From Aquimarina aggregata (GTDB lineage Bacteria; Bacteroidota; Bacteroidia; Flavobacteriales; Flavobacteriaceae): 64,000 bases of DNA. Of the stretch, positions 9,855-18,859 are shown in pieces. The notes beneath the pieces were generated by a model. That model did not search any database, was not told the origin of the DNA, and was given only the letters and a program-made list of their open reading frames with translations. The position numbers and the translations under genes are program-made. The number at the start of each line of letters is the position of its first letter. Position 1 is the first letter of the stretch. Location of the stretch: the NCBI RefSeq assembly GCF_001632745.1, contig NZ_LQRT01000060.1, forward strand, positions 1 through 64,000, written 5' to 3'.

Positions 9855-10508
9855 ATGAAAGCCCTTTATAAAAATCCAATTGCAATTGTCTTAATTGTTA
9901 TCGCCATTGCGGCTTTTGTTTACTTCGAACAGGAATTCCCACCGATTGATCTTTCTGATTTGGATCCAGGTAATGTGATCGCCATGTTAGGGTATATATC
10001 TGTTATAATGTTAATCGTTGAGCAGTTTATTGAGATTTTTGTTGATGATCCAAGTGAGAAAGCAAAAAAGAAATGCAAAGATCGTATTGCAGATATCGAA
10101 GCGTATATGGATGAGGTGAATACTCCGGTTGACCCAATGATGATTGATCCTGAAGAACCAATGGCCGAAGAAGAAACCTTAGCAGTAGATGATAAAATGA
10201 TCGCTATGATCAAAGAAAAAGACAGATTAGAACAACAACTTATGAGTCATGGATTAAAAAGAGAACGTAGAACAACTATTGTTGCTTTTGCAATTGGATT
10301 GGTGCTTTCTTTTTCTGGATTACGACTTATGTCTGGTATTATATTTAATAATCCAGAAACAGAAGAACAATTGTTTAAGATACAGGTTACCATTATTCAA
10401 TCCATAGATATTGTACTTACAGCAGGGATTATTGCGGGTGGAAGTGGTAGAATGCATCGTCTTATTAAAAGAATAAAGACAACTATAGGATCAGAAGATA
10501 GGTATTAA
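9855..10508 (+). CDS. Uncharacterised four-helix membrane protein
   Basis: The 217-residue protein has membrane segments at about 8-24, 43-63, 141-163 and 177-200. Between helices 2 and 3 lies a charged cytoplasmic-type region of about 75 residues with an acidic, Pro- and Met-rich stretch near 93-115 and a short coiled-coil-like segment (IKEKDRLEQQL). I do not recognise the family and assign no function. It is a single gene. It converges on nadD with only 7 bp between the stop codons and no clear terminator. Base composition matches its neighbours. Confidence 0.75.
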   Translation: MKALYKNPIAIVLIVIAIAAFVYFEQEFPPIDLSDLDPGNVIAMLGYISVIMLIVEQFIEIFVDDPSEKAKKKCKDRIADIEAYMDEVNTPVDPMMIDPEEPMAEEETLAVDDKMIAMIKEKDRLEQQLMSHGLKRERRTTIVAFAIGLVLSFSGLRLMSGIIFNNPETEEQLFKIQVTIIQSIDIVLTAGIIAGGSGRMHRLIKRIKTTIGSEDRY

Positions 10509-10515
10509 TATATTT

Positions 10516-11097
10516 TTATTGGTAAAAATTCATTTCGTCAATATATTGCCAAACGTCATGAGGTAACAAAGGTTTGATATTTTTACCTTCAGAAATCGAC
10601 TTTCGAATAAATGTAGAAGATATCTCCATGATGGGCGCAGTAACACGATGTATTTTAGGATGATCGGTGAACTGTGTTTCTACTTGTCCTAATGCAATAC
10701 GAGGATAAACATAAATGTGATGATTTTCTAGAATAACATCATAGTTTTTCCATTTATGAAATCCTTTTAAGTTATCTTCTCCCATGATAAGATTAAAGCT
10801 ATCATTTGGATATTTTTCTTGAAGATAAATTAATGTATTAATCGTATAATTTGGTTGTACCAGACCAAATTCTATATCACTGGGTTTTAATTTAGGATAC
10901 GTTTCTGTAGCGCGATAAACCATCTCGTAACGATGGTGGTTATCTAGTAAAGTACTTTTCTTTTTGAAAGGGTTATGCGGGGTAACTACCATCCATATCT
11001 CATCAAGATCCGAAAACTCTGCCATGTGATTTGCAATGGAGAGATGCCCGATATGAATAGGATTAAATGTTCCAAAATATAATCCGATTTTTTTCAT
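10516..11097 (-). CDS. nadD: Nicotinate-nucleotide adenylyltransferase
   Basis: NadD transfers the AMP moiety of ATP to nicotinate mononucleotide to give deamido-NAD, the penultimate step of NAD synthesis. The 193-residue protein has the nucleotidyltransferase signature GLYFGTFNPIHIGH at residues 5-18 and the second signature ISSTFIR at 159-165. Length and motif order are normal for the family. It is the last gene of a minus-strand run yicC-gmk-nadD, 51 bp after gmk, an order common in Flavobacteriaceae. The start shown gives the usual N-terminus right before the first beta strand. Confidence 0.95.
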   Translation of the reverse strand: MKKIGLYFGTFNPIHIGHLSIANHMAEFSDLDEIWMVVTPHNPFKKKSTLLDNHHRYEMVYRATETYPKLKPSDIEFGLVQPNYTINTLIYLQEKYPNDSFNLIMGEDNLKGFHKWKNYDVILENHHIYVYPRIALGQVETQFTDHPKIHRVTAPIMEISSTFIRKSISEGKNIKPLLPHDVWQYIDEMNFYQ

Positions 11098-11148
11098 AGA
11101 AAAGGTAGTTTTTGTTTTTCTAAGGAAAATATAAATAACCTAGTATAA

Positions 11149-11721
11149 CTAACTTAAAAGAAATTTCTTTACCAATTGATAAACTTCTGCTTGGGCTTTC
11201 TCTAAATCATCATTTGTAACTATCGCATCAAATTGGGGTGCAGTAGCCATTTCTGTAGAGGCCTTTGCTACTCGCATATTGATTTTATCTTCAGACTCGG
11301 TTTTACGTTTTTTTAAACGTATTTTGAGTTCTTCTATACTTGGCGGTTTGATAAATATTGCCAGTGTTCTATCCGGGTAAATTCTTTTAATATCTAAGCC
11401 TCCTACTACATCAATATCAAATATTACATGTTTCCCAATATCCCATAGACGTTGTACTTCAGTTTTTAAAGTACCGTAAAAGTTATCACGGTAAACTTCT
11501 TCCCATTCTAGAAACTCTTCGGCTTTAATTTTATCTTTAAACTCTCTTAGCGATAAGAAATAATAATCTTTGCCATGTATTTCTCCTCCACGGGGTTCTC
11601 TTGAAGCTGCAGAAATAGAAAATCCCAGATTTAATTCTTCTTTATGTAACAAATGTTTTACTAAAGTAGTTTTTCCACTACCAGAAGGTGCCGAAAGTAC
11701 AATAAGCTTACCTTGACTCAT
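11149..11721 (-). CDS. gmk: Guanylate kinase
   Basis: This cytosolic enzyme phosphorylates GMP to GDP with ATP. The 190-residue protein has the P-loop APSGSGKTT at residues 11-19, the GMP-binding segment SREPRGGEIHGKDYYF around 40-55, and the DVVGGLDIKR segment where most homologues have DVQG. Length is typical. Its ATG lies immediately next to the yicC stop (11721/11722) with no spacer, so the two are almost certainly cotranscribed. Confidence 0.96.
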   Translation of the reverse strand: MSQGKLIVLSAPSGSGKTTLVKHLLHKEELNLGFSISAASREPRGGEIHGKDYYFLSLREFKDKIKAEEFLEWEEVYRDNFYGTLKTEVQRLWDIGKHVIFDIDVVGGLDIKRIYPDRTLAIFIKPPSIEELKIRLKKRKTESEDKINMRVAKASTEMATAPQFDAIVTNDDLEKAQAEVYQLVKKFLLS

Positions 11722-12582
11722 TTATAAAACGTTTAGTAATTGTTCTTTAATTTTTTCAAGTTCATCTTTCATTTGTACAACTAATTGTTGCATAGGCGCA
11801 TAGTTAGATTTACTACCAATAGTGTTAATCTCTCGACCGATTTCTTGTGAGATAAAGCCTAGTTTTTTTCCGTTCGAATCAGATGAATTAAGTGTTGATG
11901 TAAAATACTCTAAGTGATTTGCTAATCGAACTTTTTCTTCAGTAATATCAAATTTTTCGAGATAATAAATCAATTCTTGTTCAAAACGATTTTGATCTAC
12001 ATCTTCTTTAAGATCTGAAACTGCTTTATGAAGACGTTCTCGAACGCCTTCAATACGTTCGGGATCCATTTCAATAACTTTTTCAAGTAGCTCTCCTATA
12101 TTTTTAACACGAAGAACAAAATCCTTCTCTAATGCTTCACCTTCATCTATTCGATATTTTTCTATAGCATTTAAAGCATCTTGAAGAGAACTCTCAATGG
12201 CTTGAAATTCTTTCTCGTTAATTTCTTCTCTAACAGTTTTAAGTGCATCTGGCATGCGCACAGCCATTTTTACAAACTCTAGTGCATCGCCATTTGTATG
12301 TATTGCTTCTAATTGCTTGATATAATCTTTAACAACAGCTTCATTAATTTTTGTCGAGGTTTCTTCTGCGGTAATTTCTACGTATAAACCAAAATCTACT
12401 TTTCCTCTTACCAATGATTTGGCAATAGTGTTTCTCATTTTCAGTTCTTTTTCGCGATACTGAGAAGGAATTCTGGCATTGAGATCTAAGTTTTTGCTAT
12501 TAAGAGATTTAACCTCGATAGTAATTTTTTTTGTAGGGAGCTGTAGAATAGACTTCCCGAAGCCTGTCATAGATTTAATCAT
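11722..12582 (-). CDS. YicC/YloC family endoribonuclease
   Basis: The 286-residue protein has the YicC-like N-terminal domain starting MIKSMTGFGKS and the C-terminal DUF1732 domain ending in the conserved region KLGFISQEIGREINTIGSKS (about residues 238-257). Members of this family act as RNases; E. coli YicC is linked to small-RNA turnover. It is the first gene of the yicC-gmk-nadD run, and the genetic link to gmk is conserved across many bacteria. Length matches the family. Confidence 0.93.
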   Translation of the reverse strand: MIKSMTGFGKSILQLPTKKITIEVKSLNSKNLDLNARIPSQYREKELKMRNTIAKSLVRGKVDFGLYVEITAEETSTKINEAVVKDYIKQLEAIHTNGDALEFVKMAVRMPDALKTVREEINEKEFQAIESSLQDALNAIEKYRIDEGEALEKDFVLRVKNIGELLEKVIEMDPERIEGVRERLHKAVSDLKEDVDQNRFEQELIYYLEKFDITEEKVRLANHLEYFTSTLNSSDSNGKKLGFISQEIGREINTIGSKSNYAPMQQLVVQMKDELEKIKEQLLNVL

Positions 12583-12605
12583 AGAATTATGCTAAAAAAG
12601 TTGCA

Positions 12606-12634
12606 CGAAGATAAGGAAAAGTCGTAAGATCAAA
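12606..12634 (-). promoter_or_regulatory. Possible promoter of yicC-gmk-nadD
   Basis: On the minus strand TTTG (12631-12634) is followed after 17 bp by TATCTTCG (12606-12613), one mismatch from TAnnTTTG. It would give a leader of about 20 nt. The short spacer and the mismatch keep confidence low. Confidence 0.35.
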
Positions 12635-12779
12635 GCTCGAACTCTTAAGTAAGCAATGAAAATTTAGTGTTGACATAACTTTAATCATATAAAAACAATG
12701 TAGAGTTGATCAAATTGGTGTTAAAACAAAGGGCAAGATATATCATAATTGAAGTATAAATATTGGTGAAAGTTTTCTT

Positions 12780-12801
12780 AAATGTTAGGCAGCTAACATT
12801 T
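12780..12801. promoter_or_regulatory. Perfect 9-bp dyad upstream of the M57 protease gene
   Basis: AAATGTTAG and CTAACATTT pair perfectly around a GCAG loop. The dyad ends 51 bp before the protease ATG. It has no U-tract, so an operator is more likely than a terminator. The rest of the 270-bp gap shows nothing else clear. Confidence 0.4.
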
Positions 12802-12852
12802 CAAAGAATCTTTACTATCTAGATTTACGAGCCAACTTATAATATATTAATT

Positions 12853-13644
12853 ATGAAAATTTTCAAATTTTCTATGCTCGTCATTTTGGCTTTAAGCATA
12901 GTACAATGCACAAACGATGCAAACAATGATGTTCAACCAGAAAATTCTCTTGATCAAGAAAAAATACCTTCTGAGGTTTTAGCAAAACTAGAAAGTTTAG
13001 GTTTTGATATGGAGAAAACATCGATTAAATCTTCTAAAGGAGGATTTATCGTGGACGGAGATATTTTTTTTACAGATAAATCTGTGAAAGAAGAAAATCT
13101 CCAAAAGCAAGCATTTTTTGGTATTGTTGATTGTAACAGAGCAGGTAATATTAGAATTCAGAATGCTTTGGGTAATAATGCTGCAGGAAGAGGCTTTCGA
13201 AGAGGCCTTAACTTATGGAATAGGGTAAATAATACAACTCTTCAATTAGTAGAGGTGAATTCTAATCCCGATATTTTAGTGCGTTTATCTACCCCTGGCG
13301 AAATAGGTGGATGGGGCCTTGGGGAGTTTCCTACAAATGGAGTAGAAGGAGGCTTGATCATTTTGAACCTTAACGAACCTAGTATTGATGGAGATCCAGT
13401 AACGGCGAGAGAATGGGGTAATATATTAGCTCATGAGATTGGACATAATATTGGATTTGTACATTCTGAGCAGGATAATTTAGGGACACGTGTACCTGGA
13501 ACACCTCTTGGTGATCCTAATTCAATTATGGTTTCTGGATCTAACCCAGGGATCGTATTTAACGCAAATCAAGTATCTAACAATGATGCTAGGGCAGTAA
13601 GACGTATGTATAGCAATAGAAATAACAGATTATGTGGTCGTTAA
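12853..13644 (+). CDS. M57-like zinc metalloprotease lipoprotein
   Basis: The 263-residue protein begins with a lipoprotein-type signal (MKIFKFSMLVILALSIVQC, Cys19). The -1 Gln is unusual but tolerated in Bacteroidota. The catalytic motif HEIGHNIGFVH at residues 194-204 gives three zinc-binding His and the catalytic Glu195, and SIMVSG near 226 fits the Met-turn. This matches the dual-action HEIGH (M57) metzincin-type peptidases. The preceding 120 residues form the N-terminal half of the catalytic domain. It is probably attached to the outer membrane, facing the surface or periplasm. It is a single gene, with a dyad upstream and a strong terminator downstream. The substrate is unknown. Confidence 0.88.
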   Translation: MKIFKFSMLVILALSIVQCTNDANNDVQPENSLDQEKIPSEVLAKLESLGFDMEKTSIKSSKGGFIVDGDIFFTDKSVKEENLQKQAFFGIVDCNRAGNIRIQNALGNNAAGRGFRRGLNLWNRVNNTTLQLVEVNSNPDILVRLSTPGEIGGWGLGEFPTNGVEGGLIILNLNEPSIDGDPVTAREWGNILAHEIGHNIGFVHSEQDNLGTRVPGTPLGDPNSIMVSGSNPGIVFNANQVSNNDARAVRRMYSNRNNRLCGR

Positions 13645-13670
13645 AACTAAACGAATAATCTAAACATCAT

Positions 13671-13712
13671 AAAGAGGTTGTTTAAAAACTTTTAAACAGC
13701 CTCTTTATTCTT
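13671..13712 (+). terminator. Intrinsic terminator of the M57 protease gene
   Basis: AAAGAGGTTGTTTAAAA (13671-13687) pairs with TTTTAAACAGCCTCTTT (13690-13706) over 17 bp with a single G-U pair. The innermost A-T pairs open as the loop, and a T-rich stretch follows. The stem may also serve the GNAT gene arriving from the other side. Confidence 0.75.
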
Positions 13713-13744
13713 GTTTTATTACTAAGTTTTAAGAAAAAATAATC

Positions 13745-14290
13745 TCAAATATTAATAACCATTGTAATTTTATCGATATACTTTTCGTTCTCGTTAAAAA
13801 AACAATCAATCCGTCCGCACTCTTTAAATCTCATTTTTTTATATAACGCAATACCTGCTACATTCGTTGCGTATACCTCTAACCAGATGATTTTGATCAA
13901 GGTGTTTTGCTTAGACCAATCTATAGCATTTTGAATCAAAAATGTACCGACACCCTGATTTTGCCATAATGTATGTATACCCATTCCTATTACCGCTGTA
14001 TGAGACATTTTTTTTCTCCAACTGCCGGTAAGATCAATATTACCTACAATATTTCCTTCATTTTCTGCAACTAGCAAAATACTGTTTGGTTGTTTTTGAT
14101 AGCGTTTAATCAACTGATGCTCTTCGGTAACATTATTTGAATATTCGTAATCAAATAACGGAATTGTATCTGTGTTTTTTAAATACTCAAGTTTAAGTTT
14201 TAGCAATTGTGCTGCATCTTCTGGCACTGCTTCTCTTATAGTTATAGCGTGATTGGATTTTGTTTGATATGTTTTTTGAAGAAAATTCAA
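13745..14290 (-). CDS. GNAT family N-acetyltransferase
   Basis: This 181-residue GNAT protein has the acetyl-CoA-binding motif A seen in GIHTLWQNQGVGTFLIQNAI at about residues 98-117, followed by the typical IIWLEVYATNVAGIALYKKMRFKE-type strand and helix, in which the Asn and Tyr of motif B are present. It fits the RimI/RimJ-like small-molecule or protein acetyltransferases. The substrate cannot be told. It starts 5 bp after the hemJ-like stop and is probably cotranscribed with it. Confidence 0.88.
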   Translation of the reverse strand: MNFLQKTYQTKSNHAITIREAVPEDAAQLLKLKLEYLKNTDTIPLFDYEYSNNVTEEHQLIKRYQKQPNSILLVAENEGNIVGNIDLTGSWRKKMSHTAVIGMGIHTLWQNQGVGTFLIQNAIDWSKQNTLIKIIWLEVYATNVAGIALYKKMRFKECGRIDCFFNENEKYIDKITMVINI

Positions 14291-14295
14291 GGTGA

Positions 14296-14847
14296 CTACG
14301 CATTGGGATTTTTATCTCGAACTCTTTTATAAAATTTGATGCCTACCATTAACAGTACAGCTAAAGAGATAATACCTATTACACCATAAATCCAGTTTAC
14401 GGCATCTCTAACAATAACTAAGAAAATCACAGAAAATAAAATGATGGTAGAACCTTCGTTCCACATACGCATTTGATTCGAAGACCACTTTATAACATCG
14501 TTTTGTAATTGTGTATAGATATGGTTGCATTTTAAATGGTAAGCAAAAAGAAGTATTACAAAGCCCAGTTTAACATGCATCCAAGGTTGCTGCAACCAAG
14601 CTGGCATTAAAATAAGTAACCATATCGCAAACAATGTTGCTAATATGGCAGAAGGCCATGTAATAATAAACCACAAACGTTTAGCCATTAGTTTAAGTTG
14701 ATCCCCTAGTATTTCTTTATCAGGAGAAGGTTTTTGAAATGCTTCAATTTGATAAATAAATAATCGTGGTATATAAAACAACCCCGCAAACCATGTTATT
14801 ACAAAGATGAGATGCAGGGATTTTATGTAGTTATAGTATTCGAGCAT
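14296..14847 (-). CDS. hemJ: HemJ-like protoporphyrinogen IX oxidase (CopD family)
   Basis: The 183-residue membrane protein has four to five helices and the conserved N-terminal pattern of HemJ: HLIFVITWFAGLFYIPRLFIY with His12 and Arg28. Further along come a W(M)HVKLGF segment and QMRMWNEG, matching the family's conserved KL and RxxNE motifs. HemJ oxidises protoporphyrinogen IX to protoporphyrin IX in the inner membrane. The window also encodes hemF (the step before) and hemH (the step after), and no hemG or hemY was seen, which supports the assignment. The family also contains uncharacterised CopD-like proteins, so the call is strong but not certain. Confidence 0.8.
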   Translation of the reverse strand: MLEYYNYIKSLHLIFVITWFAGLFYIPRLFIYQIEAFQKPSPDKEILGDQLKLMAKRLWFIITWPSAILATLFAIWLLILMPAWLQQPWMHVKLGFVILLFAYHLKCNHIYTQLQNDVIKWSSNQMRMWNEGSTIILFSVIFLVIVRDAVNWIYGVIGIISLAVLLMVGIKFYKRVRDKNPNA

Positions 14848-14865
14848 ATGTTTTGATTAAAATGC

Positions 14866-14963
14866 CCCCTCGACTCTGCTTGGGATGGCGGGGTGACTTT
14901 AGTAAATGAATTTCAAAAATATAAAAATAATAACGCACGGTCATCTCGAGCGGAGTCGAGAGG
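14866..14963. repeat. Fold-back repeat element, copy 1
   Basis: Two 24-bp arms at 14866-14889 (CCCCTCGACTCTGCTTGGGA...) and 14940-14963 (GTCATCTCGAGCGGAGTCGA...) are inverted repeats with about five mismatches. The loop contains TTTCAAAAATATAAAAATAA, shared with copy 2. The right arm lies inside the 3' end of the GIY-YIG gene. Confidence 0.75.
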
Positions 14964-15272
14964 TAAGAAATTCTTAGAATGACTATTATTTTTACATTCT
15001 GATAATAACTTTAATAAATCAAACTGACCATTTGCCAATGCCAACTTTTTCTTTCTACTCCATTTTTTAAGTTTCTTTTCAAATCGTTCAGCTTGTTCAA
15101 ATTGCATAAATTCTTGATGGAATATTAATTTAACAGGCCTGCGGATAGAAGTATAAGAATTGTCATTTAAGCCATTATTATGTTCATTTATTCTTCTCTC
15201 AAGATTGTTAGTTAATCCAATATAAAGGGACTTATCTGAACATTCAACAATATAAACAAAATAATACTTCAT
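14913..15272 (-). CDS. GIY-YIG (URI family) endonuclease
   Basis: The 119-residue protein is a stand-alone GIY-YIG domain. VYIVECSDKSLYIGLTNNLE carries the two core Tyr-containing strands, RRINEHNNG follows with the catalytic Arg and the EH pair, and FEQAERFEKKLKKWSRKKK holds the family's Glu and Lys-rich helix. It fits the URI subfamily, which is common in flavobacterial genomes and has no settled role. The last 20 residues (LDSARDDRALLFLYF) are encoded by the fold-back repeat at 14866-14963 and are not part of the domain, so the original gene was probably shorter. A second copy of the repeat lies just upstream of the start. Confidence 0.88.
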   Translation of the reverse strand: MKYYFVYIVECSDKSLYIGLTNNLERRINEHNNGLNDNSYTSIRRPVKLIFHQEFMQFEQAERFEKKLKKWSRKKKLALANGQFDLLKLLSECKNNSHSKNFLPLDSARDDRALLFLYF

Positions 15273-15281
15273 AATTAGCTG

Positions 15282-15372
15282 CCCCTCGACTACGCTCGGG
15301 ATGACAGTAGATTTAATTTAGTTTCAAAATATAAAAATAATCACGTACTGTCACCTGGAATATGGCCAAGAG
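15282..15372. repeat. Fold-back repeat element, copy 2
   Basis: The left arm CCCCTCGACTACGCTCGGGA (15282-15305 in full) matches copy 1, and the interior TTTCAAAATATAAAAATAAT is shared. The right arm (15349-15372, GTCACCTGGAATATGGCCAA...) has decayed but keeps the GTCAyCT start and the AGAGG end. It is in the same orientation as copy 1, so the two form direct repeats around the GIY-YIG gene. Confidence 0.7.
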
Positions 15373-15429
15373 GCATATGTTCAAACTTATTCAACTCCAG
15401 TTGGGGTGATATGACGGTATTATTATAAG

Positions 15430-18400
15430 CTATTCTACAAAAAGATAATTAAGTTGCAAGGTATTGAATTCGGTATTAAACTTTTTAATTTCTTCAGAAA
15501 CTAATGTATCAAAAGCCTGCAATTGCACTTCTATTTTTTTAACTAGCTCATTTTTTACAGTTATATCTTGTGCTGTTGGTCCGAAATCTCCCATACCCAC
15601 CAATGAATTTAAGTGACCCAGTTTATTGGTAAGCTTAATAGGAAAATTTAAAGGATCTTGATTACTTTTATTTTTAGTTTGATATAATGCTTTCTCAATT
15701 TCACCAAACTTCTTCTGTAATGCTTTTGCTTTTTCTACCAAATCTTTGGTTGTATCATCATTTTTATATTGCGCAGAAAATCCTTTGAGTTGGGTATTAA
15801 TTTTCCTGATCTTCTTAATGGATTTATGAGCCTTGTCTACTGTTTGATTAACACTAGTGATAAAATTATACTGTTCTTGCATTTCTTTTGTTGTTGACTC
15901 TGCTCTAGGATCAGCTAGAATAGAAAAAGGTTGGTTAGAAACTTCTTTTCCATTGATACTTAAGCTTACTTTATAGTTTCCGGGTACGGCTTTTGGTCCG
16001 TCTAGATTTGCCCACCATAAGATCATTCCTTTTAGTTTTTCGGCGCCATCTCCTCTCATATTCCAATTAAATTGGTTGGCTCCTTTTTTGTCTATTTTTA
16101 ACTGATCTTTTTTCTCTTTTGCTTTTGTGCTAAATGATTTGATAGTATCATTGTTGGTATTAAAATAGGTTAAAGCAACGGTATCTTTTTTCTTGTCAAA
16201 ATTCTTAAGATAAAAATAAGTCATTACACCAGCGGGATGATTGGTCCCTTCGGTTTTAGAACCTTTAATGCTTCCGCCTCCCATTCGGTAAGTGTTTTTA
16301 GGTTTGTATAAAATGTGACTCTTGGTCTTTAATCCATCATTTAGCTGATGTAATACGGTTAGGTCATCGATAATCCATAGACTTCGTCCTTGTGTTGCTA
16401 CCACCAAGTTATTTTCTTTAATAGTAAGATCGGTAATAGGAACTATTGGAAGATTTAATTGAAACGATTGCCAAGTTAATCCATCATTGAATGAAACATA
16501 CATTCCTGTCTCGGTACCAGCATATAAAAGTCCTTTTCGTTTAGGATCTTCACGCAGTACTCTAGTAAAATGTTCTGGAGCTATACCTGTGGTAATTTTT
16601 TTCCAGGATTTACCGTAATCTGTTGTTTTATATAAGTACGGAGCAAAATCTCCCGTTTTATATTTGGTTCCAGCAATATAGCAGGTGCCTTCGTCAAAGG
16701 CGCTAGGCTCTATACTATTGATCATCATCCATTCTGGCATGCCTTTGGGAGTAACGTTCTCCCAAGATGTCCCGCCATTTTTACTTACATGAACTAATCC
16801 ATCATCACTACCTACCCAAAGTAAGCCTTCTTTTAGAGGACTTTCTGCCGCAGCAAAAATGGTACAGTAATACTCTACAGAGGTATTGTCTTGAGTAATT
16901 GGTCCCCCAGAAGATTTTAACTTGTTAGGATCATTTCGTGTAAGGTCTTCACTAATTACTTTCCAACTTTGACCTTCATTTTCAGTGACATGTACATGAT
17001 TTGAAAAGGTATATAAGCGATTGGGGTTGTGTTTAGAGAATAGGATAGGAAAATTCCATTGAAAACGGTATTTCATATCTTCTGCGCCATGTCCCATAGG
17101 ATTATCTGGCCATACACTAATCGATCTTATGGTTTCGGTTTTATGATTTATTCGGGTTAAAAAACCATCATAACTACCGCCATATACTACATCATTATTT
17201 TTTGGATCTACTGCAATATGAGCAGACTCTCCACCAGCAGTACGTTCCCAATCATCCTCAGAGATAGATCTACCAGTGCTTCGATGATTTATTCTAATGG
17301 TAGAATTATCTTGTTGCGCCGCATAGATTCTATACGGAAAACTATTATCGGTAGTTACTCTATAAAATTGTGATGTAGGTTGGTTGTGATAGGTGCTCCA
17401 GGTTTCACCACCGTCATACGTGATTTGTGCGCCACCATCATCCCCAATAATCATACGATTTGGGTTTTCTGGAGAAATCCAAAGATCATGATGATCACCA
17501 TGTGGGGCATTAAAACTACTAAAATTCTTACCGCCATCTTTACTTTTGTGATACGATACGTTTACCACATAGACGACATCTTTATCTTTAGGATCTGCAT
17601 ATATTCTACTATAATACCATGCGCGTTGTCTAAGACTTCTTGAGCTATTTAACTGATTCCAGGTATCGCCACCATCATCACTACGATAAACACCGCCTTT
17701 TTCTTTATTTTCGACGATAGCCCAGACTCTTTCGCTATTTACTGGTGATACGGTTACCCCCATAATCCCTAGGGTATCTTTTGCAAAACCTTTATTTTTT
17801 GAAATCTCTTTCCACGTTTTTCCGCTATCAGTACTTTTCCATAAGGCAGATCCTTTACCACCAGAACTAAGACTGTAAGGTGTTCGTCTGGCATTCCAGG
17901 TCGAGGCATATAAGATTCTAGGGTTATTTGGATCTAAAGTCAGGTCAACAGCACCAGCATCTGCATTTGCAGAAAGGACTTTGTTCCATGTTTTACCTCC
18001 ATCAATACTCTTATAAACTCCACGGTTTTGGGTAGGTTTATATATATTACCCAATACAGCTGCATACACAATATTAGGGTTTGTTGGGTGAATACTTATT
18101 CTAGGAATGTGCCTGCTTTTTGGCAGCCCTGATTGTGTCCATGTTTTACCGGCGTTAACACTTTTCCAAACCCCATAGCCTGATGATACATTTCCACGTA
18201 GTGTTTTTTCACCGCCACCCACATAGATTACATTAGGATCACTTTTTGAAACTGAAATCGAACCTATAGAACCACCAAAGAAACCATCAGAAATATTGCT
18301 CCATGTTCGTCCCCCGTCAACTGTTTTCCAGATACCGCCACCTGTGGATCCAAAATAAAATAAATTGGGTTTTCCAGGTACACCGGTTACTGCTGCACTT

Positions 18401-18540
18401 CGACCTCCACGAAATGGGCCAACCAAACGATACTCTAAAGCATCATATAAACTTTGATCATAGGTTTGAGAGTTAACAGAAAAAATACTAATGAATGACA
18501 AAAAGAGTAAGCAAATTACTCTTGTAAATTTTGATCGCAT
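15430..18540 (-). CDS. Secreted BNR/VPS10-type beta-propeller protein
   Basis: This 1036-residue protein has a signal peptide (MRSKFTRVICLLFLSFISIFSVNSQ). Residues about 30-760 contain many Asp-box/BNR motifs of the form SxDGGKTW (for example STGGGIWKTVDGGRTW, WKSVNAGKTW, YKSIDGGKTW), the blades of sortilin/VPS10-like propellers. The last 280 residues hold a beta domain and a helical segment (TKEMQEQYNFITSVNQTVDK). Such proteins are often named glycosyl hydrolases, but catalytic residues are not evident here and the function is unknown. Length is normal for this flavobacterial group. It is monocistronic with no T9SS tail. Confidence 0.85.
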   Translation of the reverse strand: MRSKFTRVICLLFLSFISIFSVNSQTYDQSLYDALEYRLVGPFRGGRSAAVTGVPGKPNLFYFGSTGGGIWKTVDGGRTWSNISDGFFGGSIGSISVSKSDPNVIYVGGGEKTLRGNVSSGYGVWKSVNAGKTWTQSGLPKSRHIPRISIHPTNPNIVYAAVLGNIYKPTQNRGVYKSIDGGKTWNKVLSANADAGAVDLTLDPNNPRILYASTWNARRTPYSLSSGGKGSALWKSTDSGKTWKEISKNKGFAKDTLGIMGVTVSPVNSERVWAIVENKEKGGVYRSDDGGDTWNQLNSSRSLRQRAWYYSRIYADPKDKDVVYVVNVSYHKSKDGGKNFSSFNAPHGDHHDLWISPENPNRMIIGDDGGAQITYDGGETWSTYHNQPTSQFYRVTTDNSFPYRIYAAQQDNSTIRINHRSTGRSISEDDWERTAGGESAHIAVDPKNNDVVYGGSYDGFLTRINHKTETIRSISVWPDNPMGHGAEDMKYRFQWNFPILFSKHNPNRLYTFSNHVHVTENEGQSWKVISEDLTRNDPNKLKSSGGPITQDNTSVEYYCTIFAAAESPLKEGLLWVGSDDGLVHVSKNGGTSWENVTPKGMPEWMMINSIEPSAFDEGTCYIAGTKYKTGDFAPYLYKTTDYGKSWKKITTGIAPEHFTRVLREDPKRKGLLYAGTETGMYVSFNDGLTWQSFQLNLPIVPITDLTIKENNLVVATQGRSLWIIDDLTVLHQLNDGLKTKSHILYKPKNTYRMGGGSIKGSKTEGTNHPAGVMTYFYLKNFDKKKDTVALTYFNTNNDTIKSFSTKAKEKKDQLKIDKKGANQFNWNMRGDGAEKLKGMILWWANLDGPKAVPGNYKVSLSINGKEVSNQPFSILADPRAESTTKEMQEQYNFITSVNQTVDKAHKSIKKIRKINTQLKGFSAQYKNDDTTKDLVEKAKALQKKFGEIEKALYQTKNKSNQDPLNFPIKLTNKLGHLNSLVGMGDFGPTAQDITVKNELVKKIEVQLQAFDTLVSEEIKKFNTEFNTLQLNYLFVE

Positions 18541-18825
18541 GTGAGTTGTGTTTTTAGTTTAAAAACTATAGCACTTAGGTTAAACTTAGAGTATACATTA
18601 GAAAATCTATTTCATCTTGAAATTACTTTAAAAACTGAGGTTTGATCATATTTTTTGATTTAACTATAGCGATGCTATACTAAAATCAAGAAAATATCAA
18701 TTTTTATTGCACTTACAAGCTTCATCACGAAGTTCTAATACATAATCTAGGTTAAAATAGATTTGATGGGATACTAAAGTCAGAAATTAAAAAGGAATGC
18801 AAAAGATTTTCACGTAATTTTAACC
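18541..18825. other. Divergent spacer without a visible gene
   Basis: This AT-rich spacer lies between the propeller gene and the AraC-type gene. It contains an imperfect dyad at about 18557-18570 (TTTAGTTTAAAAACTA). No reading frame or convincing promoter for the leftward gene was seen. The rightward promoter is listed separately. Confidence 0.35.
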
Positions 18826-18855
18826 TTGGTGTATAGGTTATCATTGTTATTTTTG
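18826..18855 (+). promoter_or_regulatory. Promoter of the membrane AraC gene, possibly leaderless
   Basis: TTG (18826-18828), a 19-bp spacer and TATTTTTG (18848-18855) match the Bacteroidota consensus well. The expected start of transcription falls at or next to the A of the ATG at 18860, which would make the mRNA leaderless. Confidence 0.5.
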
Positions 18856-18859
18856 AAAA

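Noticed and set aside
14296..14847. HemJ-like protein as a copper-resistance CopD protein
   Set aside because: The N-terminal His/Arg pattern and the RMWNE motif fit HemJ better, and no copper genes are near.
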